Positions 12,301-24,130 are shown, counted from the first letter of the stretch. The stretch is 64,000 nt of DNA from Taudactylus pleione (GCA_031769625.1 JAUIMM010000698.1:1812501-1876500); one strand, 5' to 3'. Numbers and translations are program-made. The notes: generated from the letters alone by a model not told the origin.

Positions 12301-13135
12301 TGAACGTTCACTCGGAAGGTGAAGGAGACTCTCGGTTTTCAGGTACAGTAGTCCTCCCGGACCCCCGTAAGAGTGGGTGGATCTCTGTCCCATTACTGAT
12401 CCTCGCATGATGAAAATATGAACACAATGAGTAAGCTGTATGACTTAGCGAATAGCACACAAAGATAATTATGAAGAGGATGAAGGTGTTATGTTTACAA
12501 GAAAATGTAGTTATTTACAGTTAGATAAATTTGATATTTGACATGAATTGATCATAGCACTTCTTTCTACAAAATATATCAGTAAAGAGACCACCAACAT
12601 CTAAAATAATATTGTGACTATGATCCCTAGGGCATAACACCTTCATCCATGAAAAAAAAGATTTTTAAAAGAATTGTTAGGTAACACCTTCATCCCCTCT
12701 TTAATTCTAGTTGTGAATAGTCACATATAAGTCTGTTATCTACAAATGGGTAGTCCTCATTGATACTTTTTCTATCTCTAAATACAATATCATGTGTGTT
12801 CTAAATTAGAAGTTCTAACTGAGAATAATAAAGTGTTAATGCAGGGAGTCAACTGCCTGCTGTGATTCCTCTAGTACAGAGGCTCCAAGCCACAAATCTG
12901 CAGTCCATGCTTATCGTGTTTATTGATAGAAGCCAGCTAGTGTTTTTATGCTTTCCCCCTAGCTTTGGGAGTAGTGTGTTTTTTGTTTTTTTCTTTCTTG
13001 TCTCTTCATGGAAATCCAGCAAAGAACTCTGGGAAAAGCGACCCTGAGCCAGCAAACTCCTAATGTGGGGCCCTGCATGAGATAGACTCCTTCATGTGAC
13101 CTGACCATTGAGTTGTGTGATTATGGAAAGGACAG
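12301..13135. other. Intron DNA, nothing recognised
   Basis: AT-rich. The two opposing open frames near 12850-13055 are short and antisense to each other, with no family resemblance. Confidence 0.4.
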
Positions 13136-13733
13136 TGGCCCTCATTCAGAGCCGTTCGCTATTTGCGTTCGTTCGTTCAAAAACAAGTGGTGGCTATGCA
13201 AATGATCCGTTCGCACATTGCAGTCTGTTCACACCTCTAAGTCTGAACGAGCGAGCAAAACGTACTCTCGTTTATTTGATAAAAACGCCCCCTGGCCGCT
13301 CGCACCATACGTCATGTCCGCTATTTATTAGATTAATCGAGTACATCGAACAGGATATGAACTGCTCGCTATTCTTGTGGTTGGTTTTTTCAACCGCTAT
13401 TTTGCGAGCAGTTCTGAGTTAAAAAAAAAGTGACGTGGTCATTGACGCTGCTGTATTAATTATGCACACCCATAAAACGCCCGTTTTGACCTTTAAGCAC
13501 GCCTGCGAACGGATCTCCACTCCCCGTTTTCAAGCACCTTCCCCTGTTACCACCCACATACGCCTCATTCTGTCACTCAAAATAGCAGGCACTCGCTATA
13601 TTGCGTACAAATGATTTTCGGCCACACTGACTGGTTCGCGCATGCATACTAAAAACCGTATGCATGCGCAGATGTGCGAACATCGCTCGGAACGAGCGTA
13701 CTGCCGCTAGCGAGTGGCTCTGAATGAGGGCCA
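13136..13733. mobile_element. MITE, GGGCCTGATTCAGA-terminus family (variant)
   Basis: The ends are TGGCCCTCATTCAGAGCC and its complement GGCTCTGAATGAGGGCCA. The interior includes CGCATGCATAC and CGAACGAGCG words shared with the 41391-41920 copy. The flanking triplets CAG and GAG agree at two of three positions. Non-coding. Confidence 0.75.
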
Positions 13734-13924
13734 GAGTCTGTAACATTGTTAACCCTTTATTAGTTATGTGCATATAGAAAGCATTTTTCAACCCAAGTAA
13801 TTTCTATTATACATGTAAATGTCTCTAAAGGTTGTGCAGCTCTGCTGATGTTACTGTTGTGGCAATAGGAATTCATTGCATTGTCCCTTTGCTTTTTTGC
13901 TTTATGCCATTTGCAGCACCAGGC

Positions 13925-14545
13925 AGGGTCGTAGCAAGAACTCTTTGGGCCCCATTTTTGAAGGGGGCCCATCCCAATGCCCCACAGTAGTGCCCTAGTT
14001 AATTTTTGAACCATAGTAGTACCTTAGTTTGTTATGCACTATAAATGTGCCCTAATTCACACTGCACTACACAGTGCACTCAGTTCATACACCACGGTCC
14101 AGTGCTACCAGTTCACATTATGCCATATTTTACTTCCCTCAGTTCATATTATGCCACACTTTAGTGCACCAGGTTCATATTTATGCCACATTGTAATACC
14201 CCAAGTTCATATTATGTCAATATATTGCCCCCAGTTCATGCTGTGCTACATTAGTGTCCCCATTTCATTTTATACCACATTACAGTGCCCTCCAGTTAAT
14301 ATTGTCGTATTACAATCCCTCAGTTCATATTATGCCAAATTACAGTGCCCTCAAGTAATATTGTACTACACTACATTATCCCCATTTTGGTGCCTCCAGT
14401 TAATTTATACCACATGCAGACTGAGCAACAGGCTGGAACCGATTGCTTACAAGCAATTCCAGGAATGTGGTAGACAACTGTGTGATCTGGGTCTGAGGCC
14501 CTATAGCAATGGCACCCCCTGCACCAGCTATAACTATGCTCATGA
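13925..14545. repeat. Degenerate tandem repeat, unit about 30 bp
   Basis: Successive variants of 'TTCATATTATGCCACATTACAGTGCCC' run from about 14030 to 14410, flanked by GGGTCGTAGCAAGAACTCTTTGGGCCCC on the left and a GGCCCTATAGCAATGGC block on the right. The open frame across it is a by-product of the repeat. A related tandem block is at 55620-56290. Confidence 0.7.
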
Positions 14546-14606
14546 CACCAGGTAACAAGCAAAAATAATAAAGCGCATCATGATATGATCTTTTCACACT
14601 AGTTTG

Positions 14607-15674
14607 CAGGGCCGAATTAAGGGCCACATGGGCCTGGGGCTGAAAATAATCAAGGGCCTATTGTAAGAGGAGGAGCTGTAACCAGTGCTGTGTGGGTGTG
14701 GCCAGTGCCAGGTGGACATGTACACTGTTGATATGTGTGTACTATTTGGCGGTGACATGCAGAGTAAGTAGTATACACCAGCAGATTCACCAGATGTACT
14801 AGACAGCCCAGGACTTAATTATGAGTTTGGTCTATTGTGTAGCAGTATGTTTGTACAGCTGTACCCAGTTACATAAAGACAGTGTCCTGGGTGGAGCGGA
14901 GCTTGAGAGGAACATACAGATCACCAGCTGATGATTCTATGTAGGTAGCGGTGCATATACAAGCGGTTTGTATTTTTGTGGTGTTTAAAGCTGCATACAC
15001 ACGTAAAGATTTTCTATCCAACCATCCAACTAGTTGATTGGTTGGAATGAAAATCTGGTAACGTATGGGAGTAAGTGATGATCAGCAATTTGCTCCTAAA
15101 TGCCAGAAAACAGATGAAAATGGTCGTCAGACAAGTTTATTAAATGTTTGATCTAAATAATTTATTCAAACAAAAGTTTTTGACCATTTTCAAATTGCTG
15201 ATTGTCATTTGCTTTCATACCTTACCAGATTTTCATTCCAACCAATCAACTAGTTGGACGGAAAATCTTTACGTGTGTATGCAGCTTTACAGCACATATC
15301 GTAGGGTGGAACACGTCTGTGTACAACAGTGGCGCTCTTACACAGTGACAAGATGGCGCTAAAAACCAAACTCCAGCCATTTTCGTACAGGAAGATGCTT
15401 CCCTAAATGGGCATCCTTGGGCCAGCGCAATAGCGCACTCCATATTTCAACATCCACCCTCTACACTATCCGCTCCAGTGTTTCCCTATAAACATAAAAG
15501 TAGTAAAATAACATAATTTTGTGAGGAAAATAGAAATACAATTTTAATTCTTATGCTTTATGGCCTACTGTGTGCCCAAGTGGTCACCATTATGCGGTCA
15601 TGATGATAGGTCTATCTGTATGTGGAGGCCTGGGGCTGGAGTCCCATCTGCCCCATTGTTAACCTGGCCCTGGT
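14607..15674. repeat. CAGGGCCGG-terminus element with nested MITE
   Basis: The left end CAGGGCCGAATTAAGGGCC and right end CCATTGTTAACCTGGCCCTG bracket a block whose outer parts match 52945-53288 (GGCCTGGGGCTGAAAAT and GGAGGCCTGG words). The extra length here is a nested MITE at 14989-15290. The flanks CTAGTTTG and GTCATTTG agree at five of eight bases, so an hAT origin is possible but unproven. Confidence 0.6.
14989..15290. mobile_element. MITE with TAAAGCTGCATACACACGT termini
   Basis: Near-perfect terminal inverted repeats of about 60 bp: AAAGCTGCATACACACGTAA plus AGATTTTC at the left, and the complement ending GTGTGTATGCAGCTTTA at the right. The elements at 38218-38505, 62918-63236 and 1-187 are related. 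A TA duplication is possible (TA before AAGCTG, TA after CAGCTT), which would suit Tc1/mariner, but other copies do not confirm it. Confidence 0.75.
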
Positions 15675-15853
15675 CATTTGGTTTTACTACACACCTTCCG
15701 TGAGATTTTTAACTCCTTACAAGTCATGAAATATGCTACATAAAATTTTGACCTTTTTTTTTAGACCAAAGCTATAACATTGTTTTGCTCTTCTCTCATA
15801 GCAAACTAGAATTGATTACATTTTACATGCAGGATTTTAATGGTTGCAAAATG
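15675..15853. other. Intron DNA, nothing recognised
   Basis: No feature seen. Confidence 0.4.
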
Positions 15854-16230
15854 CAGTGTATACCTTACTTACCTACTCTCCTGGAAGTTGCAGGAGACTC
15901 ATGAGTTTTTGGGTAGTTCCCCACAACCACTGGGAGAGTTGGTGAATCTCTCGTATCCCGGCCACTTTCTAGTGAAGTGGGCAGGAAGGGGAGATAATTG
16001 CTGGGAATAGTCATTTTAGCCCCGCCCCTTCTCCAGGGATCCTTGAATTGCGACATTTTGTCACGGCGAAGGCGGGTCCTAATGACAGAGAGCCTGGCCT
16101 CACCCCCTAAGTGGTCAGCTGGATCTACTATGCTGTATACATTATAATCGTATATTACAGTTGGAAATAACATATGATGTTCCCACCCTGAAAAATCCTC
16201 ATTATAATTGTATGCATCAGGCATGACTGA
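15854..16230. repeat. Diverged CATACTTG-type repeat
   Basis: Begins ACTTACCTACTCTCCTGGAAG, a worn form of the CATACTTGCCTACTCTCC terminus seen at 32505 and 24749, and carries CCCGCCCC and GGCGGGTCC words. The minus-strand open frame here has no family resemblance. Confidence 0.4.
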
Positions 16231-16522
16231 CAGACAAACTAGGTGACAAATTCAGAAAGTGAAATAGTTTGTAGTGTATTGCATGCATTTTAGTATACTA
16301 CATTACTTTAGGAACGGTCTTTTACCGTCACCTTTTAGGCAATTTACAGAATCCTGCATTATACATAATTTTTACTATCCTTATACAATATCTATAAAGT
16401 GTTAAGATTTTAAAAATCACCTTTTAGCAAACAGGGGTCATGATGTGCAGTGAAGAGTATCCAATACTGGATGAAGATCTGGAGATTTATTAAACCTTCT
16501 AAAGAGGACAAGTGGGGATATT

Positions 16523-17029
16523 GGGCCTGATTCAGACCCGCTCGCGAGCGGGTCGATGTTAGGCCACTGCGCATGCCGGAGCCGACGTGCGCATGCGCGA
16601 GACCCGGCTAGCGACGGGTCTCGCACCAAAAGGGGGCCGCTGTCGATTTTGATCGACAGCTCGCACCGTTTTGGAGGCGTGGCGTGGGGGTAGCTTCACA
16701 AACGGAGGCGTTCCCATGCGAACGCCTGCCGTTTGTGGGCGGCCCCACTGACATCACCAGTGACATCAGTGAGAGAGCTTCTGGCTCTATTAGAGCCAGA
16801 AGCTCTCTGGGGCTTGCGGCCACAAGACCCTACCACAAGGGTCTCGTCGCAAGCCCGATGGTCGCGATGGTCTTGACCATCGCGACCATCATCCTGGCCG
16901 CTCACAATAGCTGTAGGGGTGGTTACCCACAGCTATGCGAGTGGCCAGGAGGCCGCTCCAAAAAAAAAAAAAAAACGCTCTGATTCAAAGTGAGCGCTCC
17001 TTCAGAGAGTCGGGCTCTGAATCAGGGCC
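16523..17029. mobile_element. MITE, GGGCCTGATTCAGA-terminus family
   Basis: The left terminus is GGGCCTGATTCAGACCCGC, the right terminus is the complement ending GGCTCTGAATCAGGGCC. A target duplication ATT flanks both sides (16520-16522 and 17030-17032). The GC-rich interior is a series of nested hairpins (for example GCGATGG-TCTTGA-CCATCGC near 16865). No transposase. Confidence 0.85.
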
Positions 17030-17439
17030 ATTGCCCATAGCAACAATTAGTGTCTAGCTATCATTTATCAAGTACATTCTATAAAATGAGATTTAGAAGC
17101 TGATTGGATGCTACTGTATGAAATGGTCAGAATCGGCGAGTCAGGGATTTGCTACATATTGAATTTCCCAGATCCGCCAACAGATTGCTAATCATCGATG
17201 CCCGTCGAGCGGATCAAGGAATGGTGAATCAGCTTAGATCAGCAGAGCGGAAAATCGAGACATAGATGTACTGTATGGCCACACATTAATCAAGTAACAC
17301 ATCAGTTTCGGTGAATATCACACATGTACATCTATGTTCCTTATTGCTCAGTGCAAACTGCACTTCTCACATGCTTACAAAATACTAACTTTAACTTTAT
17401 ATTATATATTTTAAACATTTAATTCTGTAGTTTGCTTGA

Positions 17440-17960
17440 AAATATTACAGGTATAGCCAAGGTCTGGTAAAGTCCGTGTATTGCGGACCGCAGTGAGTAT
17501 GGTCCGCACTACACAGTAACACACACCGCCGCCGGCGCTGGGTAGTACACTCTTACTACCCAGCTGTGGTGTGTGTTTCAGCAGCCAATGAGAGTCAGAC
17601 AGACTCTCATTGGCTGCTGCGCCCACTGCCGTAACCAGGCTGGAGCCCACTCATGAGCTCCGCCTTCCGTCTCCCACAGCGGGTGATGGGAGAGACGTCA
17701 TGACATCTGTCTCATAGTACCGAGCGGGAGTATGGCAGAGCGGACAGCAGCAGGAGCGGGGATTCAGGTAAGTGTTTTGTGTGTGTGTGTGTGTGTTTGT
17801 TTGTTGTGTTATATATGTAAGGGGCACTACTGGCCAGGGGCACTGTATAGTGGCACTGTATCACTACTGGGGGCACTGCATGGGGGGGAGCACTACTGGG
17901 GGTACTGTATCGGGTACTGCATAGGGGGGGATCACTACTGGGGGAACTGTATAGGGGGGA
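17440..17960. repeat. GC-rich repeat with GGGGGCACTACTG tandem tail, left part
   Basis: Contains hairpins (AGCAGCCAATGAGAGTC and its complement at about 17580-17625), a GGGAGAGACGTCATGA word also present at 56380, a GT-rich run at 17778-17812, and a degenerate tandem tail of GGGGGCACTACTGG. The tail resumes at 19010-19145, so the intervening kilobase looks like an insertion. Confidence 0.5.
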
Positions 17961-19009
17961 AATAGTTAAACAAGCAGGTGGAAAAAGCGCTGCAGAGGTT
18001 ATAACGTAAATAAATATTTAATGAATCTACTAAAATATTCACCAATATAAAATGAGATGGTGACAATCTAAATTGCATGCTGTCTATTCAAAAAAAGAAT
18101 TAATAAACATGGATATAATATGTAATAACAATAAGACGACAAGTAAAATCAGCTTAAATGTTCCACTGGGATTTAACAATGTGTCTCTTATAGATTGTTG
18201 TAGAGATGTATGCTATCCAAAAGTAAATTGCTAGAAAGTGAATCAGTACTTGCGTAGAACCAGTGATTGTACTTATAGCAGTGTAAAATAATGACTGCAC
18301 TTAGCTGGATAGAAAATTTTTCCCGACAGCCTCGATGAAAAGGTATTTCAATAAATCACTGAAGGTACATGATATATAGTGTGGAAAAGGGGCCGTGTCA
18401 CCAACCATGTTAGAGAATATAGTTGCAGCAGGTCAGTGTCCGGCAGTGCAGTGGGACCGATGCTCCTGCTAGCCAAGTTACTGCTGTGGCTATCCGTCTC
18501 CCAGCTGTATCTCTTCACCAGCCCTGTTGTAAAATGCCGCGCTGGGAGGTCAAGCTCGGCTGCGGCTGGGCGGTTGGTATGGCTTGATGGTGCACTAAGC
18601 TGGTCCAGAGGTGCAGTCCTGCTGAGTATCGATCTGGAAGTGTGTTAACACCTGTAAATTAATCCTTAACGCGTTTCGTCCCAATCAGCGGCTTCTTTTT
18701 TGAGAAAGCCGCTGATTGCGGTGAAACGCGTTAAGCATTAATAGACTGTTAATACAGTTCCAGATTGATACTCAGCAGGACTGCACCTCTGGACCAGCCT
18801 CCTTATTTGAATTTTCCCAAATTCATTGTTGAACTGTGACCACACCACCTCCACAATGGCTTAGTGCACCATCAAGCCATTCCAAACTGCCCGTTTCTTT
18901 TGGGAGTGGTAGCATCACTTCCAGGTGGTGAGCAGCAGCCTTCACATTTGGAAACTTGTATACCGAACAATACCTTTCTGGTGCTTGGTTCCTTTCTTTG
19001 GTGTCTTTA
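17961..19009. repeat. Inserted block containing a large inverted repeat
   Basis: About 1 kb that separates the two halves of the GGGGGCACTACTG tandem tail. Its middle is the inverted repeat at 18571-18891. No transposase or target-site duplication could be read, so the mechanism is open. Confidence 0.5.
18571..18891. repeat. Inverted repeat with paired GAAACGCGTT cores
   Basis: The left arm 18571-18690 (containing CTGGTCCAGAGGTGCAGTCC) is inverted in the right arm 18700-18891. The right arm has about 65 extra bp after CTGGACCAGC. Each arm ends at the centre in an imperfect hairpin next to GAAACGCGTT (18723-18732 on plus, 18677-18668 on minus). The core order TTGAGAA, A, GCCGC stem, GAAACGCGTT echoes a hammerhead core with decayed CUGANGA. 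Confidence 0.75.
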
Positions 19010-19145
19010 CCGTATAAGGGGCAATGCATTAGGGGGGACCACTACTGAGGGCACTGTATAAGGGTGCACTACTACATGGGGCACTGCTACTAGGAACATT
19101 GCACAGTGGGCATTGCAAGATGGGCACTACTACTGGGGGCATTAA
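19010..19145. repeat. GGGGGCACTACTG tandem tail, right part
   Basis: Degenerate short tandem units (GGGGCACTGCTACTAG and variants) continuing the tail that stops near 17960. Confidence 0.55.
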
Positions 19146-19444
19146 GGTGCAAATGGAATGGAAAGAAATGTTCCCAGAGGGACGAGAAACGGTGGTGTCA
19201 TGTTGACATGCCCCCATTTTCCAGTGGCCATGCCCGCCCCTTGTGGTATATGGCCAATCCCACTTTTTGGCATGTGCACCTTTGGCATGTGCACATAAGG
19301 GGGGGCTCCATTTTTCATCTTGCCTTGGGCTCCAAATACTGTAGTTACACCACTGTGATGCAGTTGTGTGCAACTCCAAATCAGACCCTTTGTGTCAATG
19401 CAGACATGATGCAATGTGATGGGCAGTGACATTTGGAGCTCATC

Positions 19445-19685
19445 TATAGGGGTCTATTCACCATTGGAGGCCGTATCGCCACCGATGATGAAGTATTGAA
19501 CTCGCTGTGAGGGATACTTAAGTATCCAAATCGCAGCGGGGGAAATGTGACACCAGAACAATTCATCATTGTTCATTCATGGTGCTTATTCTTGGAAGCA
19601 AACTCCGACTATCGGACCCCTGATGATGAATAGTTCAGTTATCTATGGTTACCGGGCCATTTATCGTATGACGAATAGGCCCCAT
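19445..19685. repeat. MITE-like element with GGGGTCTATTCA ends
   Basis: The left end GGGGTCTATTCACCATTGG and right end TATGACGAATAGGCCCC are imperfect inverted copies. A similar interior was not found elsewhere in the window, although 39330-39720 begins with a comparable GGGGCCCTATTTATCAAC. Confidence 0.55.
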
Positions 19686-19689
19686 AGTC

Positions 19690-20290
19690 TCTAACTTAGC
19701 ACAATCTATAGTAACTTATAGGCACTGATTGTACCATACAAAACTGATAATATAATGTGATATGATGTGTAAATGGAGGCAAGCGATCCATTTTAAACAA
19801 AGACTTCAGATGTCCAAAGAGTATACACGAAGGTAGAGGACAACACTGGAACTATGAATCAAAGTTTACATTTAAGTTTAATATCTGCCCCTGCTGCTAG
19901 ATAAGGCTAAAGAATTTCACAAGCACTAGCATGGCTTGTAGAGAATTGCAATGAACACAATTAAAAAAAAAATATATATATATATTTTTTTTTTCTAAAA
20001 TCTGAAAATGAAGCATAAAAGGGTTACACCCCTTGTGAGATTTCGTGCGGATTTAGTGTTTAAAAAGTGCCTCATGAGTCTGGGGATCCCAAGAGACTGT
20101 GTGAGGGTGGGGGACATCTTGACCTTAACTTTGAGTCTGTTTTCTATTTTCATTCGAGTATGAGACTTGCTAATCTGTTTGGGGGATTTTGAGTGCGCCT
20201 CTCTGAGTGAATCTGCTCAGTTCATGTTACTGGTTTTGTTAGCACTATTAAAGCCGAGTGTTCCTGTGCTGCAAGAGGTACTGTACGCTC
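19690..20290. other. Intron DNA, nothing recognised
   Basis: An A/TA/T low-complexity run is at 19962-19993. No gene seen. Confidence 0.4.
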
Positions 20291-20296
20291 CTGAAC

Positions 20297-20535
20297 ACCA
20301 CTGGCTAAATTTACTAAAGGTCAATTTTAATCGATTTCAAATTGTTTTAAATTGATCAACTTCGATGTTCTGTTTCAGGGGCTAAATCACACATTTACAA
20401 ACACTTTAAACATTCATATTAAAAAAAAAAAAGTATTTTAAAGAATGTGTGATTTAGCTCCTGAAACACAACATCGATAATCGATTTAGATCGATTTGAC
20501 ATCAATTAAAATCAACCTTTAATAAATTTACTTCC
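20297..20535. repeat. Fold-back MITE
   Basis: The arms are about 110 bp: TAAATTTACTAAAGGTCAATTTTAATCGAT at the left returns inverted at the right (ATTAAAATCAACCTTTAATAAATTTA), and GGGGCTAAATCACACAT returns as ATGTGTGATTTAGCTCC. An A-rich centre separates them. Non-coding. Confidence 0.75.
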
Positions 20536-20554
20536 CAAGATATCCTAAGACAAA

Positions 20555-21002
20555 AGGCCTGATTCAGAGGTGACTCTGTCTTCTGCTGCAGCACGTCTGC
20601 GTCTTTATGCGAATGTCACAGCCGATGGGATTTGCACAGAAATGCTCACCGACTGTGGTGCTAATTCGCTGCTGTGTGCGTTAACATGCACTATTGGCTG
20701 CACATCGACCGCACCATAAAACATTGCACCAGCCCTATGGAGGCGCAGGATCTCCATCTGAACACGGCCGCCGGAATCGGTGCAACTGCGGCAAAAGACA
20801 GTCGCAGACCACTACACACCCACAACGTCCCCATGTCTGGCTAGCCACCCTCCTGTCACCACCCAGAAACACACACTGAAATTGCCTCGCTTTGCGGCCA
20901 AATACGTCCTGCGGCTCCTGATGGTAACCATCAGGATGCTTGCGCAGTTGGATGCATGTACAGACTAAAAAAAAAATCGGCGTGCACCTCTGAATCAGGC
21001 CC
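20555..21002. mobile_element. MITE, GGGCCTGATTCAGA-terminus family
   Basis: The left end is AGGCCTGATTCAGAGGTG; the right end is CACCTCTGAATCAGGCCC. The flanking triplets AAA and AGA agree at two of three. The interior has a short GC-rich body with hairpin words such as CCTGATGGTAACCATCAGG. Confidence 0.75.
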
Positions 21003-21029
21003 AGAGAGCTAATAATGAGCAGGAGGCTG

Positions 21030-21330
21030 CTCAGTGGCATAGTAAGAAAGGAGGGGGTTTGTGTGCAGTCTACGCCTGGGACCCCTCCTCTCTACCTAGC
21101 AGCATAAATGAGTAGACTCTCTGGCACTGTGCCAGAGTCTACTGCACATGTGCAGGTCCCCAAGAAAAGGGCGTGACGGCCATTTTCCCACTGCACATAC
21201 GCAAATCCCTCTGTAAATGGTCGCCTCAACATTTTTTCAGTGATAGGTGCAGCACTGCCACTGCTGGTCTCTGGAGAGGAATGTATTTAAGAACATTTGG
21301 ACACTGCACAGCCTGCACCCATTTTAGATA
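21030..21330. repeat. Dispersed repeat with GTAGACTCT / CTACTGCACATGTGCAGG words
   Basis: Shares CACTGCACATACGC/GCATGCGCAGGTC, ATGGTCGCC and CAGAGTCTACTGC type words with 49567-49930, and in reverse with 25985-26235. Non-coding. The family is unidentified. Confidence 0.45.
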
Positions 21331-21799
21331 TAGCACTGAGGCCGCTAATCTGGATTGCATGGGAGCTGAGTGTTGTGATCTTGCTCTGAGAAGCATCTGA
21401 AGCATTCTGAGGTTGCATTTACAAGTGTCCTAAGTGTAGTCAGGAATGCTGCAAAGATAGAGTGTGTGAGCGAGTAGTGTAACTAAATCATTTGTTTAAT
21501 ACTAAAATAAAGCTTTATGTATTTATTTTTCAATCAACTTTATATGGTACCAGAGACACACACATACCACAGTGCAAGAGCTATGACTAGATATTTTATC
21601 AGGCTGGCCATCCATTACCCCTGGGAATGGGTGCAGCAAAGGCATCCGATTACATCTGCCCCAAACAGCAGGCAGCCAAGGCTCCCCCTTGGGGACCCAA
21701 TACTACAAGGCAGGCATTAAGTATACAAACTATCACTTCAAAAAATAGGAAAAGCCACCCTTTCCTTTAGTGACATTAGTCCATTCCCTTGGCAGAGCC
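21331..21799. other. Intron DNA, nothing recognised
   Basis: No gene or repeat boundary recognised. Confidence 0.4.
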
Positions 21800-21807
21800 C
21801 TAGCAAT

Positions 21808-22092
21808 TAGGGATGGACATCGGAAGCCCGGCATCGAATGGTTGCTGGGATTCCAATATCAAATCCAATGGCATAACCATCGTCTGTTTTACTGTGCGCA
21901 TGCGCAGAAATATTTAAAGCTTTGCACATTAGGTAAACTGTAGGTACCCAGTGTGTCCGCAGCTGCACAGAGCAGCTAGCCATTGGATAGGCATTGGAAA
22001 GCTGCATCCGATGGCAGGCAACCATCGGATACCCACAATTCAATGGGAAAAGCACTTCCATCAATTTGGGAGCATCGTTGGATCCATCCCTA
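21808..22092. mobile_element. hAT-type MITE
   Basis: Termini TAGGGATGGACATCGG and the complement ending GGATCCATCCCTA. The flanks CTAGCAAT (21800-21807) and CTTGAAAT (22093-22100) agree at six of eight bases, as expected for an old hAT target duplication. The interior repeats CATCGGAT/ATCCGATGG words on both strands. Confidence 0.75.
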
Positions 22093-22245
22093 CTTGAAAT
22101 AGGTAAGGTAATTACCCACTTGCCAGCCTAAGATGATGTACATAACTTTGGGGAAACAGCAAGTGTGGTCCCTAAAATCAAATATTTTAGCATACAATCT
22201 GCCTAAACAGTAGTTTTTAATACTTTTTTAATACTTTTTCTATGG

Positions 22246-22487
22246 GGTGCAGTCATAACCCCGACTGCGGGGATTCCGGCGCTCAGAATACCGGTGCAGG
22301 AGTCCCAACAGCCGGAGTCCTAAAGGGATTAGAGAGAGGGTTAGGTTTAGGGTGCGTGGAGGGGGGAGATTAGGCTTAGGCACCGGGGAGGAACGGTTAG
22401 GATACCGACCAAGAGGTGTTTCTATCATAACCCTGTCGGGATGCCGGCTTCGGGATTCTGACCGCCGGTATCCCGTACCCAACCCGT
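22246..22487. repeat. MITE with GGGATCCCGGC-type ends, second copy
   Basis: Same order of words as 11592-11886: GGGATTCCGGCG, AATACCGG, GGTTAGGTTTAGGG, GGTTAGGATACCGACC, ATAACCCTGTCGGGATGCCGG, GGTATCCCGTACCC. Confidence 0.65.
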
Positions 22488-22499
22488 TCATATAATGTA

Positions 22500-23040
22500 A
22501 GAAAATCTGTAGCTGATAGTTTGGTATAGTTTCCTTTTACCCTTGCACTTGTAATACTGTGTGATAGTGGGTATCTGTGTATTATTTGGTGTGGCAGGGC
22601 GGATCATCCATCCACATCCTTTCTATGTGGAAGTAATATGACAATTTTCGCAACATTGATTTGCATGACATTCTTGTTCTGGAATGTACAATCTGTTTTC
22701 GCCAGACATAAAAGCACCGCAAGCTCTAAACAAATGGATTAGCAGCACATGAGGATCATGGCAGATGCAGGGGTGCACACTCTTCCTATTTGTGATGATT
22801 GGAGATTAGTAGATTGTTGCAGTTATTATGAAATGCAAAATATGAGATTTTGTGTTGCGGCATGAAATGGCAATATGCTTCACACGTGGGGATCTTTTAG
22901 TTTAGCAGGTGGCTGCAGAATTCTTTTATACATGCAGAATGATAACATACAAATATTTTACATGCATCCTCTGTGGCCTGGGGTAATGAAGGGGCTGTTG
23001 TCAGAATGTTAACACATGAAATTATAGTTAAGCTACAAGT
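22500..23040. other. Intron DNA, nothing recognised
   Basis: No feature supported. A short mirror of GTCAACGTTTAATGTCGGCATTCTAAACG follows at 23060-23110 and resembles the ends of the 63735-63955 repeat. Confidence 0.4.
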
Positions 23041-23109
23041 AGAGTCAGGCTAAAAAAGCAGTGTCAACGTTTAATGTCGGCATTCTAAACGTGTTGACGT
23101 TCTAAATGT

Positions 23110-24130
23110 CCAGCCTGCAGCCAGAAGCAGGGGTGGTGACTGTGCCGCCCACAGTACGCACCCTTATGCTCCCACCATTGACTACAATGGTGGCTGATAG
23201 AGGCGGGGGCTGACCTCTCTCAGCCAATGAACGCTCAGATACGGCACTACAAAGGCAAAAGCCTCGTCTGAGCTCTTCATTCGGGCGGTATCAACCCTCA
23301 TGGTTGGTACCTAGTTCGTGGGTCGGTTTTCTCGAGTTTTTCTTTTACCAAGACCAAGTATGTCTATAGGGACAAGAGAACCAATCAAGGTAATGTAGGT
23401 GAGTATGTGAGCGTGTGTGTGTATGTATGTATGTATGTATTAAGACTATACTGTCATGGTGTGTGTGTATTGTGTTTATTTAAACATTTCTTTACAAGTG
23501 AACTACAGGTACCAGCGGGCCCTTAATGCCCCGCATGCTGGTTCTTGTGCTTCTCCAAGTGCCAGCATGCGGGGGAGGCTTGCTGGGACCTGCAGTTCTA
23601 CTCGTAAAGACAATGTTTTCACTTCTATTTTTACACTACACTTATACATGGTCAACTCAGCACCCACTGCCCCAGGGGTGCCGGGGATAGCCCCGGACTA
23701 TCAGCCTGGGGGTGTCCCCAGCTCCCCAGGGATCCCCGGCCTGGCTTGACTAGAGGTCAGGGTTGATGCTTCGGCTGGGGGGCTCCCCCTGGCTGTGGCA
23801 TCAGCCCCCCACTAGAAAAAGTCTGGTGCTGGTTCTGGAAAATACAGTGGGACCCTATGCATTTTTTCCTCCTGTATTTCCAGAACCAGGACCGGATCAG
23901 AGTCCAGTGCTGGTTGCGCAGAATACAGGGGGACCCCTACGTCATTTGTCCCCCGTAATTTGGCAACCAGGGCTGGTTCTGACTAGCCCGTTGCTGGTTG
24001 TACTTACATAGGGGGGACCCCTATGTCGTTTGTCCCCCTTATGTTGCACAACCAGCATTGGGTAACTAAAAGCCCGGGGCTGGTTGCTCTTTGGGGGGGG
24101 AATGGGCACGCCATTTAAAAAAAAAAAAAT
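23110..24130. repeat. GC-rich block of inverted and tandem repeats
   Basis: Contains an inverted pair (ACTACAGGTACCAGCGGGCC / CTGGGACCTGCAGT) around CCCGCATGCTGG, then three related units built from GGGACCCCTA-CGTCATTTGTCCCCC and AACCAGC, each partly palindromic (23780-24095). A (GTAT)n microsatellite is at 23417-23440. Open frames across it are repeat by-products. Confidence 0.6.

Noticed and set aside
14034..14555. A 173-residue open frame
   Set aside because: It follows a degenerate 30-bp tandem repeat and has no family resemblance or conserved start.
15865..16224. A 119-residue minus-strand open frame
   Set aside because: It lies within a worn interspersed repeat and resembles no known protein.
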